From: Betaproteobacteria bacterium Ga0077527
GTDB taxonomy: Bacteria; Pseudomonadota; Gammaproteobacteria; Burkholderiales; SG8-41
DNA: 64,000 nucleotides
Direction: 5' to 3'
Assembly: GCA_001464815.1 (NCBI GenBank)
Contig: LNDW01000020.1
Location: 186,001-250,000 of the forward strand
Part shown: in pieces, positions 48,942 through 58,305 of the stretch
Position numbering within the stretch: position 1 is the first letter of the stretch
Layout: every line of letters begins with the position of its first letter
Translations under genes and position numbers: made by a program
The notes under the pieces: generated by a model
Seen by the model: the letters and a program-made list of their open reading frames with translations, nothing else
Database searches by the model: none
What the model was told of the DNA's origin: nothing

Positions 48942-51656
48942 ATGGCTGAAATCCGCTCAACCTGCTGTTACTGCGGTGTGGGATGTGGCGTAGTCATCAC
49001 CCACGACCAGGGCCATATCACCGCTGTGCGCGGTGACCCCGACCATCCCGCCAATTTCGGCCGGCTCTGCGGCAAGGGCCTGAGCCTGCACGAAACGGTG
49101 ACCGGGCACGGCCGCGCGCTGTACCCGGAACTGCGCCGCCAACGCGGTGCGGCACGCAAGCGCGTGAGCTGGGACGAAGCGCTGGACCATGTCGCCCAGC
49201 GTTTTGCCGAAACCATCCGCCAGCACGGCCCCGATTCGGTGGCCTTCTACATCTCCGGCCAGTTGCTGACCGAAGACTATTACGCCTTCAACAAGCTGGC
49301 GCGCGCGCTGGTCGGCACCAACAACATCGACTCCAATTCACGGCTGTGCATGTCCTCCGCCGTCGCCGGCTACAAGGCCACACTCGGCGCCGACGCGCCG
49401 CCGACCTGCTACGAGGACATCGACCACGCCGACTGCATCCTGATCGCCGGTTCGAACGCGGCCTGGGCACATCCGGTGCTGTTCCGCCGCATCGAAGACG
49501 CGAAGGCAAAAAACCCCGATCTGAAAATCATCGTCGTCGATCCGCGGCGCACCGCCACCGCCGAAATCGCCGACCTGCATCTCGCCATCGAGCCTGGCAC
49601 CGACGTCGCGCTGTTCCACGGCCTGCTCAACGCGATGCTGCACGAAGGCCTGACCCGCCCCGACTACATCGCCGCCCACACCGAAGGCTGGGCCGCGCTG
49701 GAAACGCTGGCGCGTGACTACGCACCGGAAACCGCCGCCGAACTCTGCGGCATCTCCAGCGATCAGTTGCTCACCGCTGCACGCTGGTTCGGCACCGCGA
49801 AGGCCACGCTGTCGCTGTATTGCATGGGCCTCAACCAGTCTGCCGCCGGCACCGACAAGAATGCGGCGCTGATCAACCTGCACCTCGCCACCGGCCACAT
49901 CGGCCGCGCCGGCGCGGGCCCGTTCTCGCTGACCGGCCAGCCCAATGCGATGGGCGGCCGCGAAACCGGCAGCATGGCCAATCTGTTGATCGGCCACCGT
50001 GACCTCGCCAGTGACGCCGACCGCGCCGAAGTGGCGCAGCTGTGGCATGTGCCATCGATACCCGCGCGTCCCGGCAAAACCGCAGTCGAAATGTTCGAGG
50101 CCATCCGCAGCGGCCAGATCAAGGCGGTGTGGATAGCCTGCACCAACCCCGCGCAGTCGCTGCCCGACCAGATTGCGGTACGCGAGGCACTGGCCGCGGC
50201 CGAACTGGTGGTGCTGCAGGAAACCTATGCCGACACCGAAACCGCGCCGTACGCCGATGTGCTGCTGCCGGCCGCGGGCTGGGGCGAGAAGGAAGGCACC
50301 GTCACCAATTCGGAGCGGCGCATCTCTCGGGTACGCGCCGCCATTGCCGCGCCGGGTGAAGCCCGCCCCGACTGGCAGATTGTCTGCGATGCGGCGATGC
50401 GCATCGAGCGCGAACTCAAGGGCAGTGTCTCCCCGCTGTTCAACTTTGACTCACCGCGCAGGATTTTCGACGAATACCGCGGCCTCACCCGCGGCCGCAA
50501 CACCGACATCAGTGGCCTCGACTACACCACCCTCGAAATGATCGGCCCGCAGCAATGGCCGTATCGCGAAGGCGCGACTCACGGCAAACAGCGTCTGTAC
50601 GGGGATGGCCGTTTCCCCACCACCAGCGGACACGCGCGTTTTGCCGCGGTGCCGTACCGCGCGGTCGCCGAAAGCACCGACGCACGCTTTCCCCTCCACC
50701 TCAACACCGGCCGCCTGCGCGACCAGTGGCATGGCATGACGCGCAGCGGACGTGTTGCGCGGCTGTGGGGCCATGCCCCCGAGCCCGCCGTTGCCCTGAA
50801 CCCTGCCGACCTCGCGCAGCACGGCCTCAAGGCCGGCGACATCGTGCAGCTCCAGTCACGCCGCGGCACGCTGCGCGTCGTCGCCGAAGTCGATGGCAGC
50901 GTCGCCCCCGGCCAGGCCTTCCTGCCCATGCACTGGGGCAGCCGCCACCTCGCGGGCAACGGCATCAACACGCTGACGCTGCCGGTGATCGACCCCAAAT
51001 CCTTCCAGCCCGAACTGAAACACTGCGCGATCAGCGTCAGCAAGGCCGAACTGCCGTGGCGGCTGATCGCCTTCGGCACGCCGCGTGACAGCGACGCGCT
51101 GGCGCTGCTTGCGCGGGCCCAGGCCTGGCTGCCGCAATTCGAATTCGCCGTCTGCGCGCTGACTCCGGAAGCCGGCGGCGTGCTGCTGCGTGCCGCCGCC
51201 ACGCAGGCACCAAGCGATGACGTGCTGGCCGCGCTGCATGCGCTGTTCGAACTCGACGGCAATGATGTGATGCGCTACGACGACCGCCACCGCGGCAATG
51301 TGCGCCGCGTACGCCTCAACGCAGGCCGTGTCGCCGCGGTCTGCCTCTCCGGTGACGGCACCGGCGAATCCTGGCTGCGCGAATTCCACGGCCAGGGCCT
51401 GCCTGCCGCAGCGCTGGGCGCAATGCTGCTGGCACCAACAGCGAAGGCGCCGGGTGGTGCAGCCGCGCGTGGCCGCATCGTCTGCAGTTGCTTCGGCATC
51501 GGTGAAACCGCGATCAACAGCGCACTGCGGTCGGCTGGCGGTGATGCCGCCAATCGTGTCGCGGCAGCCCAGCAGCAACTGCGCTGCGGCACGCAATGCG
51601 GCTCCTGCCTGCCCGAGCTGCGCCGGCTGGCGGCCTCAGCGGTGATGGCGGCCTGA
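48942..51656 (+). CDS. nasA: Assimilatory nitrate reductase catalytic subunit
   Basis: The 904-residue protein opens with an N-terminal [4Fe-4S] motif, CCYCGVGCGVV ... LCGKG, and continues as a molybdo-bis-MGD oxidoreductase (NSNSRLCMSSAVAGYK, GRAGAGPFSLTGQPNAMGGRE, HLNTGRLRDQWHGMTRSG). The C-terminus is a fused BFD-type [2Fe-2S] domain (IVCSCFGIGETAIN ... CGTQCGSCLPEL). It reduces nitrate to nitrite in the cytosol, taking electrons through the FAD protein encoded 6 nt upstream. No signal peptide, so not a Nap enzyme. Confidence 0.94.
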   Translation: MAEIRSTCCYCGVGCGVVITHDQGHITAVRGDPDHPANFGRLCGKGLSLHETVTGHGRALYPELRRQRGAARKRVSWDEALDHVAQRFAETIRQHGPDSVAFYISGQLLTEDYYAFNKLARALVGTNNIDSNSRLCMSSAVAGYKATLGADAPPTCYEDIDHADCILIAGSNAAWAHPVLFRRIEDAKAKNPDLKIIVVDPRRTATAEIADLHLAIEPGTDVALFHGLLNAMLHEGLTRPDYIAAHTEGWAALETLARDYAPETAAELCGISSDQLLTAARWFGTAKATLSLYCMGLNQSAAGTDKNAALINLHLATGHIGRAGAGPFSLTGQPNAMGGRETGSMANLLIGHRDLASDADRAEVAQLWHVPSIPARPGKTAVEMFEAIRSGQIKAVWIACTNPAQSLPDQIAVREALAAAELVVLQETYADTETAPYADVLLPAAGWGEKEGTVTNSERRISRVRAAIAAPGEARPDWQIVCDAAMRIERELKGSVSPLFNFDSPRRIFDEYRGLTRGRNTDISGLDYTTLEMIGPQQWPYREGATHGKQRLYGDGRFPTTSGHARFAAVPYRAVAESTDARFPLHLNTGRLRDQWHGMTRSGRVARLWGHAPEPAVALNPADLAQHGLKAGDIVQLQSRRGTLRVVAEVDGSVAPGQAFLPMHWGSRHLAGNGINTLTLPVIDPKSFQPELKHCAISVSKAELPWRLIAFGTPRDSDALALLARAQAWLPQFEFAVCALTPEAGGVLLRAAATQAPSDDVLAALHALFELDGNDVMRYDDRHRGNVRRVRLNAGRVAAVCLSGDGTGESWLREFHGQGLPAAALGAMLLAPTAKAPGGAAARGRIVCSCFGIGETAINSALRSAGGDAANRVAAAQQQLRCGTQCGSCLPELRRLAASAVMAA

Positions 51657-51670
51657 AGGAGAACACCACG

Positions 51671-52447
51671 ATGAATCCCACCCAACCCCAAGGCAGGATT
51701 GATGGAAAAGTCTGGCTGGTCGGCGCCGGCCCCGGCGACCCCGAGCTGCTGACGCTGAAAGCAGTGCGTGTGCTGGGCACCGCCGACGTCGTGCTGGTCG
51801 ATGACCTCGTCGATCCGCGCATCCTCGCCCACGCGCGCCCCGGCGCACGCATTGTCGAAGTCGGCAAACGCGGTGGCTGCCGCTCCACGCCGCAGGCCTT
51901 CATCGAAAAACTGATGGTGCGCCTGGCGCGTCGTGGCGCAACCGTGGCGCGGCTGAAAGGCGGCGATCCTTTTGTCTTCGGCCGCGGCGGCGAAGAAGCG
52001 GAAACCATGGCCAGGGCCGGCATCGCCTGCGAAGTGGTCAACGGCATCACCTCGGGCATCGCGGTGCCCGCGGCGATCGGCATTCCCGTCACTCATCGCG
52101 ACACCGCGCGCGGCGTCACCTTCATCACCGGCCACACCCGGGATGGCACGGGCCCCGACTGGGCCGCGCTGCACGCCGGCGGCACCACGCTGGTGATCTA
52201 CATGGGCATGAAGCGCGTCGACAGCCTCGCCAACAGCATGATCGCGGCCGGTTTCGCCGCCGACACGCCGGCCTGCGCGATCCAGAACGGCACGCTCCAA
52301 ACACAAGCCACGGTGGTGTGCACCCTCGCCACGCTGGCCGCAAGCATCGCCGAAGCAAAACTCGGCAGCCCGGGCCTGCTGGTGGTGGGCGAAGTCGTGC
52401 GCCATGCCAAACCCGCGGCGCTGCTGTTGCGCCAACTCGCCGCCTGA
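51671..52447 (+). CDS. cobA: Uroporphyrinogen-III C-methyltransferase
   Basis: The ATG at 51671 gives 258 residues. Family motifs include VWLVGAGPGDPELLTLKAV, VGKRGGC, RLKGGDPFVFGRGGEEAE and GVTFITGHT. SUMT makes precorrin-2 by two SAM-dependent methylations, the first step towards the siroheme needed by NirB. It sits between nasA and nirB, so siroheme supply is co-regulated with its user. No CysG oxidase or chelatase domain is fused. Confidence 0.93.
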   Translation: MNPTQPQGRIDGKVWLVGAGPGDPELLTLKAVRVLGTADVVLVDDLVDPRILAHARPGARIVEVGKRGGCRSTPQAFIEKLMVRLARRGATVARLKGGDPFVFGRGGEEAETMARAGIACEVVNGITSGIAVPAAIGIPVTHRDTARGVTFITGHTRDGTGPDWAALHAGGTTLVIYMGMKRVDSLANSMIAAGFAADTPACAIQNGTLQTQATVVCTLATLAASIAEAKLGSPGLLVVGEVVRHAKPAALLLRQLAA

Positions 52448-52473
52448 ACCGGATACACAAAAAGCAGAAAACC

Positions 52474-55029
52474 ATGAACTCACAAAAAATCGTCGTCATC
52501 GGCAATGGCATGGTCGGCCAGCGCTTTCTCGAGCAGCTCACCAGCCGCCTGTCGAGCGACAAGATCGAGGTCACGGTGTTCTGCGAGGAGCCGCGTGCCG
52601 CCTACGACCGGGTGCAGCTCTCCAGCTTCTTCGCCGGAAAGTCGGCCATCGACCTCAGCGTCGTCCCGGAACGCTTTTTCGAGGACCAGGCGATCACGCT
52701 GCGCCTCAATGACCCGGTGATCGCGATTGACCGCAGCAAAAAGACCATCAGCTCGGCACGTTACCGCGACGTGCCCTATGACAAGCTGATACTGGCGACT
52801 GGCTCCTTCCCTTTCGTGCCGCCGATTCCCGGCCACGACCGGCGCGGCTGTTTTGTCTACCGCTCGATTGAAGACCTTGAAGTGATCCGCGCCGCCGCGA
52901 AAAAGGCGCGCATCGGCACCGTGGTCGGCGGCGGCCTGCTCGGCCTTGAAGCGGCGAAGGCGCTGAAAGACCTCGGCCTCGAAACCCATGTCGTTGAATT
53001 CGCGCCGCGGCTGATGGCGGTGCAGCTTGATGAAACCGGCGGCAAGCTGCTGCAACGGAAAATCGAAGCGCTGGGTGTCACCGTGCACACCGCAAAAAAC
53101 ACCCAGAAGATCATCGACGGCGTGGATATCAACGGTAACAAGCACGCGCACCGCATGGTGTTTGCCGACGGTTCGACGCTGGATACCGACCTGATTGTCT
53201 ATTCCGCCGGCATCCGCCCCAATGACTCACTGGCGCGCGCGGCAAAAATCACCGTCGGTGAACGTGGCGGCATCGGCATTGATGAATACTGCCGCACCTC
53301 GGACCCCGATGTGTACGCCGTCGGTGAATGCGCACTGTGGAACGGCCGCATCTTCGGCCTGGTCGCGCCGGGTTACCAGATGGCCGAAATCGCCGCGCGC
53401 CATGTCGCCGGCGACGAATCGCTGCGTTTCGACGGCGCCGACATGAGCACCAAACTCAAGCTGATGGGTGTCGATGTCGCCTCGCTCGGCGACGCCATGG
53501 GCAAGACCGCCGGCGCGCTCGACTACGTCTATACCGATCCGGTGCAGGGCATCTACAAGAAGCTGGTGGTCTCCGCTGACGGCAAGCAGCTGCTCGGCGC
53601 GATCCTCGTCGGCGACGCCACCGAATACGGCGGCCTGCTGCAGATGGCGCTGAATGCGATTCCGCTGCCCGAGCATCCGGAAGACCTGATCCTGCCGGCG
53701 CGTGAAGGCGCCAGCAAAGGTCTTGGTGTGGACATGCTGCCGGCCGCGGCACTGATCTGCTCCTGCAACAACGTGACCAAGGGCGGCATCTGCGATGCGG
53801 TCGCCGCCGGCTGCACCACCATCGGCGCCCTCAAAACCACCACCAAGGCCGGCAGCAGTTGCGGCGGTTGCGCGCCGATGGTGAAACAGATTCTTGAGTC
53901 CGAACTGCGCAAACAGGGTGTTGAAGTCAAAAACCACATCTGCGAACACTTCCCGCATTCGCGCCAGGAGCTGTACCACCTGGTTCGTATCGGCGGCCTC
54001 AAGACCTTCGGCGAGCTGCTCGCCAAACACGGTCAGGGCCACGGTTGTGACATCTGCAAGCCGGCAGTGGCTTCGATCCTCGCATCGACCTGGAACGAGT
54101 ACGTGCTCAAGCCCAAACACGCACCGCTGCAGGACACCAACGACCGCTTCCTCGCCAACATGCAGAAGGACGGCACCTATTCGATCGTGCCGCGCGTGCC
54201 CGGCGGTGAAATCACCCCGGAAAAACTTATCGTGCTCGGCGCGGTGGCCAAAAAATACAAGCTCTACACCAAGATCACCGGCGGCCAGCGCATCGACCTC
54301 TTCGGCGCGCGGGTCGAGCAACTGCCGCTGATCTGGCGCGAGCTGGTCGATGCCGGCTTCGAATCCGGCCACGCCTACGGCAAGGCGCTGCGCACCGTGA
54401 AATCCTGCGTCGGCAGCACCTGGTGCCGCTATGGCGTGCAGGACTCGGTGGGCATGGCGATCCACCTCGAGAACCGCTACCGCGGCCTGCGCTCGCCGCA
54501 CAAGCTGAAGATGGGCGTATCGGGCTGCACCCGCGAGTGCGCCGAAGCCCAGGGCAAGGACGTCGGCGTCATCGCCACCGAAAAAGGCTGGAACCTCTAT
54601 GTCTGCGGCAACGGCGGCATCAAGCCGCGCCACGCCGACCTGCTCGCCAACGACCTCGACGACGCGACGCTGGTGAAATACATCGACCGTTTCCTGATGT
54701 TCTACATCCGCACCGGCGACCGCCTGCAGCGCACCTCGACCTGGCTCGACAACCTCGAAGGCGGCATCGACTATGTGAAGCAGGTGGTCTGCGAAGATTC
54801 CCTGGGCATCGGCGCCGAACTCGAGGCCGACATGCAGAAGCTGGTCGACACCTATGAATGTGAATGGAAACACGCGATCAACGACCCCGAGTCGCTGAAA
54901 CGCTTCCGCCACTTCGTCAACAGCGACGCACCCGACAGCAATGTCGTCTTTGTCGCCGAGCGCGGCCAGATCCGGCCGGCGCGTGACGAAGAAAAAGAAA
55001 CCCTGGAAAAAGAAAGCGTGCCGGCATGA
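52474..55029 (+). CDS. nirB: Nitrite reductase (NADH) large subunit
   Basis: The ATG at 52474 gives 851 residues, the NirB length. Order: FAD/NAD(P) oxidoreductase (residues 1 to about 410), two BFD-like [2Fe-2S] segments (ICSCNNVTKGGICDAV and GCDICKPAVAS), then the nitrite/sulfite reductase ferredoxin-like and siroheme domain. The siroheme-[4Fe-4S] ligands lie in KSCVGSTWCRYG and VSGCTRECAEAQGKDVG. It reduces nitrite to ammonium with NADH. It overlaps nirD by ATGA. Confidence 0.96.
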   Translation: MNSQKIVVIGNGMVGQRFLEQLTSRLSSDKIEVTVFCEEPRAAYDRVQLSSFFAGKSAIDLSVVPERFFEDQAITLRLNDPVIAIDRSKKTISSARYRDVPYDKLILATGSFPFVPPIPGHDRRGCFVYRSIEDLEVIRAAAKKARIGTVVGGGLLGLEAAKALKDLGLETHVVEFAPRLMAVQLDETGGKLLQRKIEALGVTVHTAKNTQKIIDGVDINGNKHAHRMVFADGSTLDTDLIVYSAGIRPNDSLARAAKITVGERGGIGIDEYCRTSDPDVYAVGECALWNGRIFGLVAPGYQMAEIAARHVAGDESLRFDGADMSTKLKLMGVDVASLGDAMGKTAGALDYVYTDPVQGIYKKLVVSADGKQLLGAILVGDATEYGGLLQMALNAIPLPEHPEDLILPAREGASKGLGVDMLPAAALICSCNNVTKGGICDAVAAGCTTIGALKTTTKAGSSCGGCAPMVKQILESELRKQGVEVKNHICEHFPHSRQELYHLVRIGGLKTFGELLAKHGQGHGCDICKPAVASILASTWNEYVLKPKHAPLQDTNDRFLANMQKDGTYSIVPRVPGGEITPEKLIVLGAVAKKYKLYTKITGGQRIDLFGARVEQLPLIWRELVDAGFESGHAYGKALRTVKSCVGSTWCRYGVQDSVGMAIHLENRYRGLRSPHKLKMGVSGCTRECAEAQGKDVGVIATEKGWNLYVCGNGGIKPRHADLLANDLDDATLVKYIDRFLMFYIRTGDRLQRTSTWLDNLEGGIDYVKQVVCEDSLGIGAELEADMQKLVDTYECEWKHAINDPESLKRFRHFVNSDAPDSNVVFVAERGQIRPARDEEKETLEKESVPA

Positions 55030-55379
55030 CCGCCCGCCCGAACATCGACATGAGCCTCAAACAATGGACGGCGGTCTGCCCGCTGGATGACATCGCGCCC
55101 GATTCGGGTGTCTGCGCACTGATCGGCGGCCGCCAAGTGGCGGTGTTCCGCGTCGCTGGCGATCACGTCTACGCGCTCGCCAACCATGATCCGTTCTCAA
55201 ATGCCAATGTGCTGTCGCGCGGCATCACCGGCGACATCAGGGGTGAACTGGTGGTGGCTTCACCGGTCTACAAACAGCATTTCAGTCTTGCCACCGGGCA
55301 ATGCATCGAGGATCAGACGGTGCAAGTCGAGACCTTTGCCGTGCGTATCAACAACAACGTTGTGGAGGTTGAAGCCTGA
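55026..55379 (+). CDS. nirD: Nitrite reductase (NADH) small subunit
   Basis: The 117-residue protein has the Rieske-like fold of NirD ([17 protein letters not shown] type core, then [16 protein letters not shown] and [19 protein letters not shown]). The cluster-binding Cys and His pairs of true Rieske proteins are missing, which is normal for NirD. It overlaps nirB by four nt and the next gene by one. It is needed for NirB activity. Confidence 0.94.
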   Translation: MTARPNIDMSLKQWTAVCPLDDIAPDSGVCALIGGRQVAVFRVAGDHVYALANHDPFSNANVLSRGITGDIRGELVVASPVYKQHFSLATGQCIEDQTVQVETFAVRINNNVVEVEA

Positions 55380-55855
55380 TGAACGCCCCCGAGAGCCGCC
55401 CGCCCTTTCCGCCCTTCACCCGCGAAACGGCCATGCAAAAAGTGCGCAAGGCCGAAGACGGCTGGAACAGCCGCGACCCGGTCGCGGTGTCGCTCGCCTA
55501 CACACCCGACACCATCTGGCGCAATCGCGCGGAGTTTCCGGTCGGCCGCGCACAGGTCGTCGAATTCCTCACCCGCAAATGGGCCAGGGAACTCGAATAC
55601 CGCCTGATCAAGGAACTTTGGGCCTACACCGAAAACCGCATCGCCGTGCGTTTTGCCTACGAATGGCACGACGACGCCGGCCAGTGGTACCGCTCCTACG
55701 GCAACGAGAACTGGGAATTCGCCGACAACGGCCTGATGCACCGGCGTTTTGCCAGCATCAACGACCTGCCGATCAAGGCCGCCGACCGCAAATACTTCTG
55801 GCCTCAGGGCCGCAGACCCGACGACCACCCCGGCCTGTCCGAACTCGGACTCTGA
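55379..55855 (+). CDS. DUF1348 / NTF2-like (SnoaL-fold) protein
   Basis: The 158-residue protein fits DUF1348, an NTF2-like fold family: [37 protein letters not shown]-type core [12 protein letters not shown] and a conserved C-terminus [15 protein letters not shown]. Its start overlaps the nirD stop (TGATG), so it is translationally coupled to nitrite reductase. Function is unknown; its place suggests handling a by-product or small molecule of nitrite reduction, which is inference. Confidence 0.85.
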   Translation: MNAPESRPPFPPFTRETAMQKVRKAEDGWNSRDPVAVSLAYTPDTIWRNRAEFPVGRAQVVEFLTRKWARELEYRLIKELWAYTENRIAVRFAYEWHDDAGQWYRSYGNENWEFADNGLMHRRFASINDLPIKAADRKYFWPQGRRPDDHPGLSELGL

Positions 55856-55871
55856 TCTAGCGAAGGTTTTG

Positions 55872-55938
55872 TAGGGTGGGTAAGCCGCCCCCCAGGAGGA
55901 CTTGCTGCGCAGCGCGCAGCGGCGTCACCCACCGCATG
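55872..55938. repeat. Palindromic intergenic element with 27-bp-repeat relative
   Basis: GGGTGGGT ... ACCCACC (outer arms) with GCCGC/GCGGC inside brackets a segment, AGGAGGACTTGCTGCGCAGC, that resembles the 27-bp tandem unit at 29784. It looks like a REP-type element in the 126-nt gap before ybiB. Confidence 0.6.
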
Positions 55939-55981
55939 GGAGCGGACCCCACCCGCACCCGCGCCATGTCATCATTGGCGC

Positions 55982-56911
55982 ATGGACTCCAAACAGTTAA
56001 TCAGCATCATCAAGGAAATCGGTCGCGGCAAAAACGCCGCCCGCGACCTCTCACGCGAAGACGCCCGGACGCTTTTCACCGCAATCCTCAACGACGAAAT
56101 CCCCCCGCTGCAGCTCGGCGCCATCCTCATCGCGCTGCGCATCAAGGGTGAATCACTGGAAGAACTCGCCGGCTTCCTCGATGCCTGCGAAGCCAGCTAC
56201 CCGCACCTCAAAGCCCCCGCCGGCACCGCGCCGCTGGTAATACCCGCCTACAACGGCGCCCGGCAACTGCCCAACCTGACCCCGCTACTCGCCTCACTCG
56301 TCGCGCGCGAAGGCAAGCCGGTACTGGTGCACGGCGTACCCGATGACCCCGGCCGCGTCACCACCATCGAGGTTTTCCGGGCAATGGGCATCGAGCCCGC
56401 CGCATCGATAGGCGAAGCCGAACAGCAGCTCGCCGAACGCAAACTCGCCGTGATCACCATCGACACGCTGGCGCCCAAGCTGGCGAGGGTGCTGAAACTG
56501 CGCCGCGAGATCGGCCTGCGCAGCTCCGGCCATACGTTGGTCAAGATGATCCAGCCCTTCACCAGCAAGGCCGTGCGTCTGGTCAGCGTCACCCACCCTG
56601 AATACCTGGACCGGATGCGGGCATTTTTTACGTCTTACGGCTCGGATGCGCTGCTGCTGCGTGGCGCGGAGGGGGAGGCGGTGGCGCATCCTCGGCGGGA
56701 GCCGGTGATTGAGTGGTTCGATGGAAAAAAAGCGGAGGTGTGGCGGAGTTCGCCGGAAGAAGACCCAGAATTGCCAGAAAGGCGGGATGCCTTAGTAACA
56801 GCAACCTGGATCAACAAAATACTGATAGAAAAACGTGTCGCACCAATAGCTGTTGCACATCAAGCAGAGTGTTGCGTAAGCGCCACAACAATCATGAGCC
56901 CGACCACTTAA
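55982..56911 (+). CDS. ybiB: DNA-binding protein YbiB, TrpD-like
   Basis: The 309-residue protein resembles YbiB/TrpD2, an anthranilate phosphoribosyltransferase-fold DNA-binding protein: GRGKNAARDLSREDARTLFTAIL (helical N-terminus), LVIPAYNGARQLPNLTPLLA, FRAMGIEPAASIGEAEQQL and RSSGHTLVKMIQPF. The last 40 or so codons (after about 56780) become clearly more AT-rich than the rest and run into the low-GC island, yet still encode a plausible YbiB C-terminus. It may have been joined to island sequence by recombination. Confidence 0.88.
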   Translation: MDSKQLISIIKEIGRGKNAARDLSREDARTLFTAILNDEIPPLQLGAILIALRIKGESLEELAGFLDACEASYPHLKAPAGTAPLVIPAYNGARQLPNLTPLLASLVAREGKPVLVHGVPDDPGRVTTIEVFRAMGIEPAASIGEAEQQLAERKLAVITIDTLAPKLARVLKLRREIGLRSSGHTLVKMIQPFTSKAVRLVSVTHPEYLDRMRAFFTSYGSDALLLRGAEGEAVAHPRREPVIEWFDGKKAEVWRSSPEEDPELPERRDALVTATWINKILIEKRVAPIAVAHQAECCVSATTIMSPTT

Positions 56912-57047
56912 GTCAGAGTAATTTAACTTACTCCGCCGTAAATTGTTAATGCAGATTACCTCCTTGCGGCCCATTCCACTGAAACCTGGACATTGTCATC
57001 GATAGCAAATTTAGACGGGCCAGCCTATATAGGACGAGAAACATCAC

Positions 57048-57076
57048 TTGCAATTTAGTCATTTATTTCCCATAAT
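57048..57076 (+). promoter_or_regulatory. Promoter of the AAA/S8/DUF3223 cassette
   Basis: TTGCAA and CATAAT are separated by 17 bp, a near-consensus sigma-70 promoter. The expected start near 57083 puts the 14-bp inverted repeat and the GGAG ribosome site in a leader of about 30 nt. The whole region is AT-rich. Confidence 0.65.
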
Positions 57077-57087
57077 TCGCCAATTAA

Positions 57088-57101
57088 TTATGCGGATTTT
57101 T
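57088..57101. repeat. 14-bp flanking inverted repeat, left copy
   Basis: TTATGCGGATTTTT here and its exact reverse complement at 60888-60901 bracket the three-gene cassette 3.8 kb apart. The left copy lies between the promoter and the ribosome site of the AAA gene. Confidence 0.6.
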
Positions 57102-57111
57102 TGGAGAAATA

Positions 57112-58305
57112 ATGGGTGTTTTTGAAATAATTGGCGATTCTAAAGAACTAGAAGATGATTTCGCCAATTTGGCGCGCTTAGCCTCAACGGAAGCATATGA
57201 AGATGTTCGCTTACTACTGGCTAAGCTAGTTCGTAAATATCGTGGTCGACGCCCCGATTTTGCAGAGCGCATTAATCAAACTCTGCGCACGACCCAAACT
57301 CGATCCGCAGGAGCATCGATCTTGCGTCGCGGAATGCACCCCGACAGCAACAAAAGCCGTTCCGACATACCAATCGATGCTGACTCCCAGATACCGCTTA
57401 TTCGGATCTTTGACGATATCCGTGGATTAGAGGCCCCTTTACTGCCTGCCAAGTTACTCGAGCAAATCCACAGTATTGTCCGTGAACGCCGGGAGCGAGA
57501 AAAACTTGCGACCCATGGCATACGTCCAACACGCTCCGCAATCTTAGTAGGGCCGCCAGGGGTCGGTAAAACATTATCAGCACGGTGGATTGCAAATCAA
57601 ATAGGAAAACCACTTTGGGTTCTGGATCTTACGTCAGTCATGAGCAGCTTACTGGGAAAAACAGGTAACAATCTTCGGGCTGTTTTCGACTATGCCAAAA
57701 AGCATGAAGCTGTATTACTGCTTGATGAAATTGACGCCATCGCTAAACGTCGCAGCGATGAATCCGATGTCGGCGAACTTAAACGTCTTGTAAGCTCAAT
57801 CTTACAAGAGGTTGACGTGTGGCCAGACTCCAGCCTTCTGCTCGCAGCTACAAATCACCCAGAACTGGTCGACACCGCATTATGGAGACGATTCGATACT
57901 ATTCTAACGTTCGAAAAGTCCGATCCAACCACTATTGAGGCAGCTGTCCGCCGCTTCCTAGGTTCAGATGCTAGCGCATTCTCACCTGTCATCCAGCTCT
58001 TGGCCAAGTCGCTTCATGGCAGCTCCTTATCTGATGTTGAGCGCTCGGTAACAGCCTTACGCCGAAATGCCGCCCTCAACGAAACCGACCCCTCCTTAGT
58101 TGTTATGGAGATGGCTGCTCAGCACGTCGAAAAACTCGACAAAACAGCACGTCAGCAACTTGCCGTTGAATTGGCGCGCGCCAATGTACTTTCACACAAT
58201 AAAATCATGACGTTGACCGGTGTGGCACGTGACACTATCAGAAAGCACGCGGGCCCATCTCCTATCAAAGGCAGAGGTAGAAAAAAAGGGGGACGGCATG
58301 GCTAA
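57112..58305 (+). CDS. AAA+ ATPase of a two-gene ATPase/subtilase cassette
   Basis: The 397-residue protein has an N-terminal helical segment and a single AAA+ domain: Walker A VGPPGVGKT (about 147-154), Walker B LLLDEIDA (203-210) and sensor/arginine-finger region LWRRFDTIL. The C-terminus carries a HTH-like stretch and a basic tail (KGRGRKKGG). The GC content is clearly below that of the neighbours. Its end overlaps the S8 protease start by 8 nt, a sign of coupled expression. An unfoldase or regulator of the protease is inferred; such ATPase-subtilase pairs occur in accessory regions. Confidence 0.88.
   Translation: MGVFEIIGDSKELEDDFANLARLASTEAYEDVRLLLAKLVRKYRGRRPDFAERINQTLRTTQTRSAGASILRRGMHPDSNKSRSDIPIDADSQIPLIRIFDDIRGLEAPLLPAKLLEQIHSIVRERREREKLATHGIRPTRSAILVGPPGVGKTLSARWIANQIGKPLWVLDLTSVMSSLLGKTGNNLRAVFDYAKKHEAVLLLDEIDAIAKRRSDESDVGELKRLVSSILQEVDVWPDSSLLLAATNHPELVDTALWRRFDTILTFEKSDPTTIEAAVRRFLGSDASAFSPVIQLLAKSLHGSSLSDVERSVTALRRNAALNETDPSLVVMEMAAQHVEKLDKTARQQLAVELARANVLSHNKIMTLTGVARDTIRKHAGPSPIKGRGRKKGGRHG

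Noticed and set aside
53227-54912. 561-residue minus-strand ORF opposite nirB
   Set aside because: It is the antisense shadow of a clearly coding nirB and has no recognisable domain.
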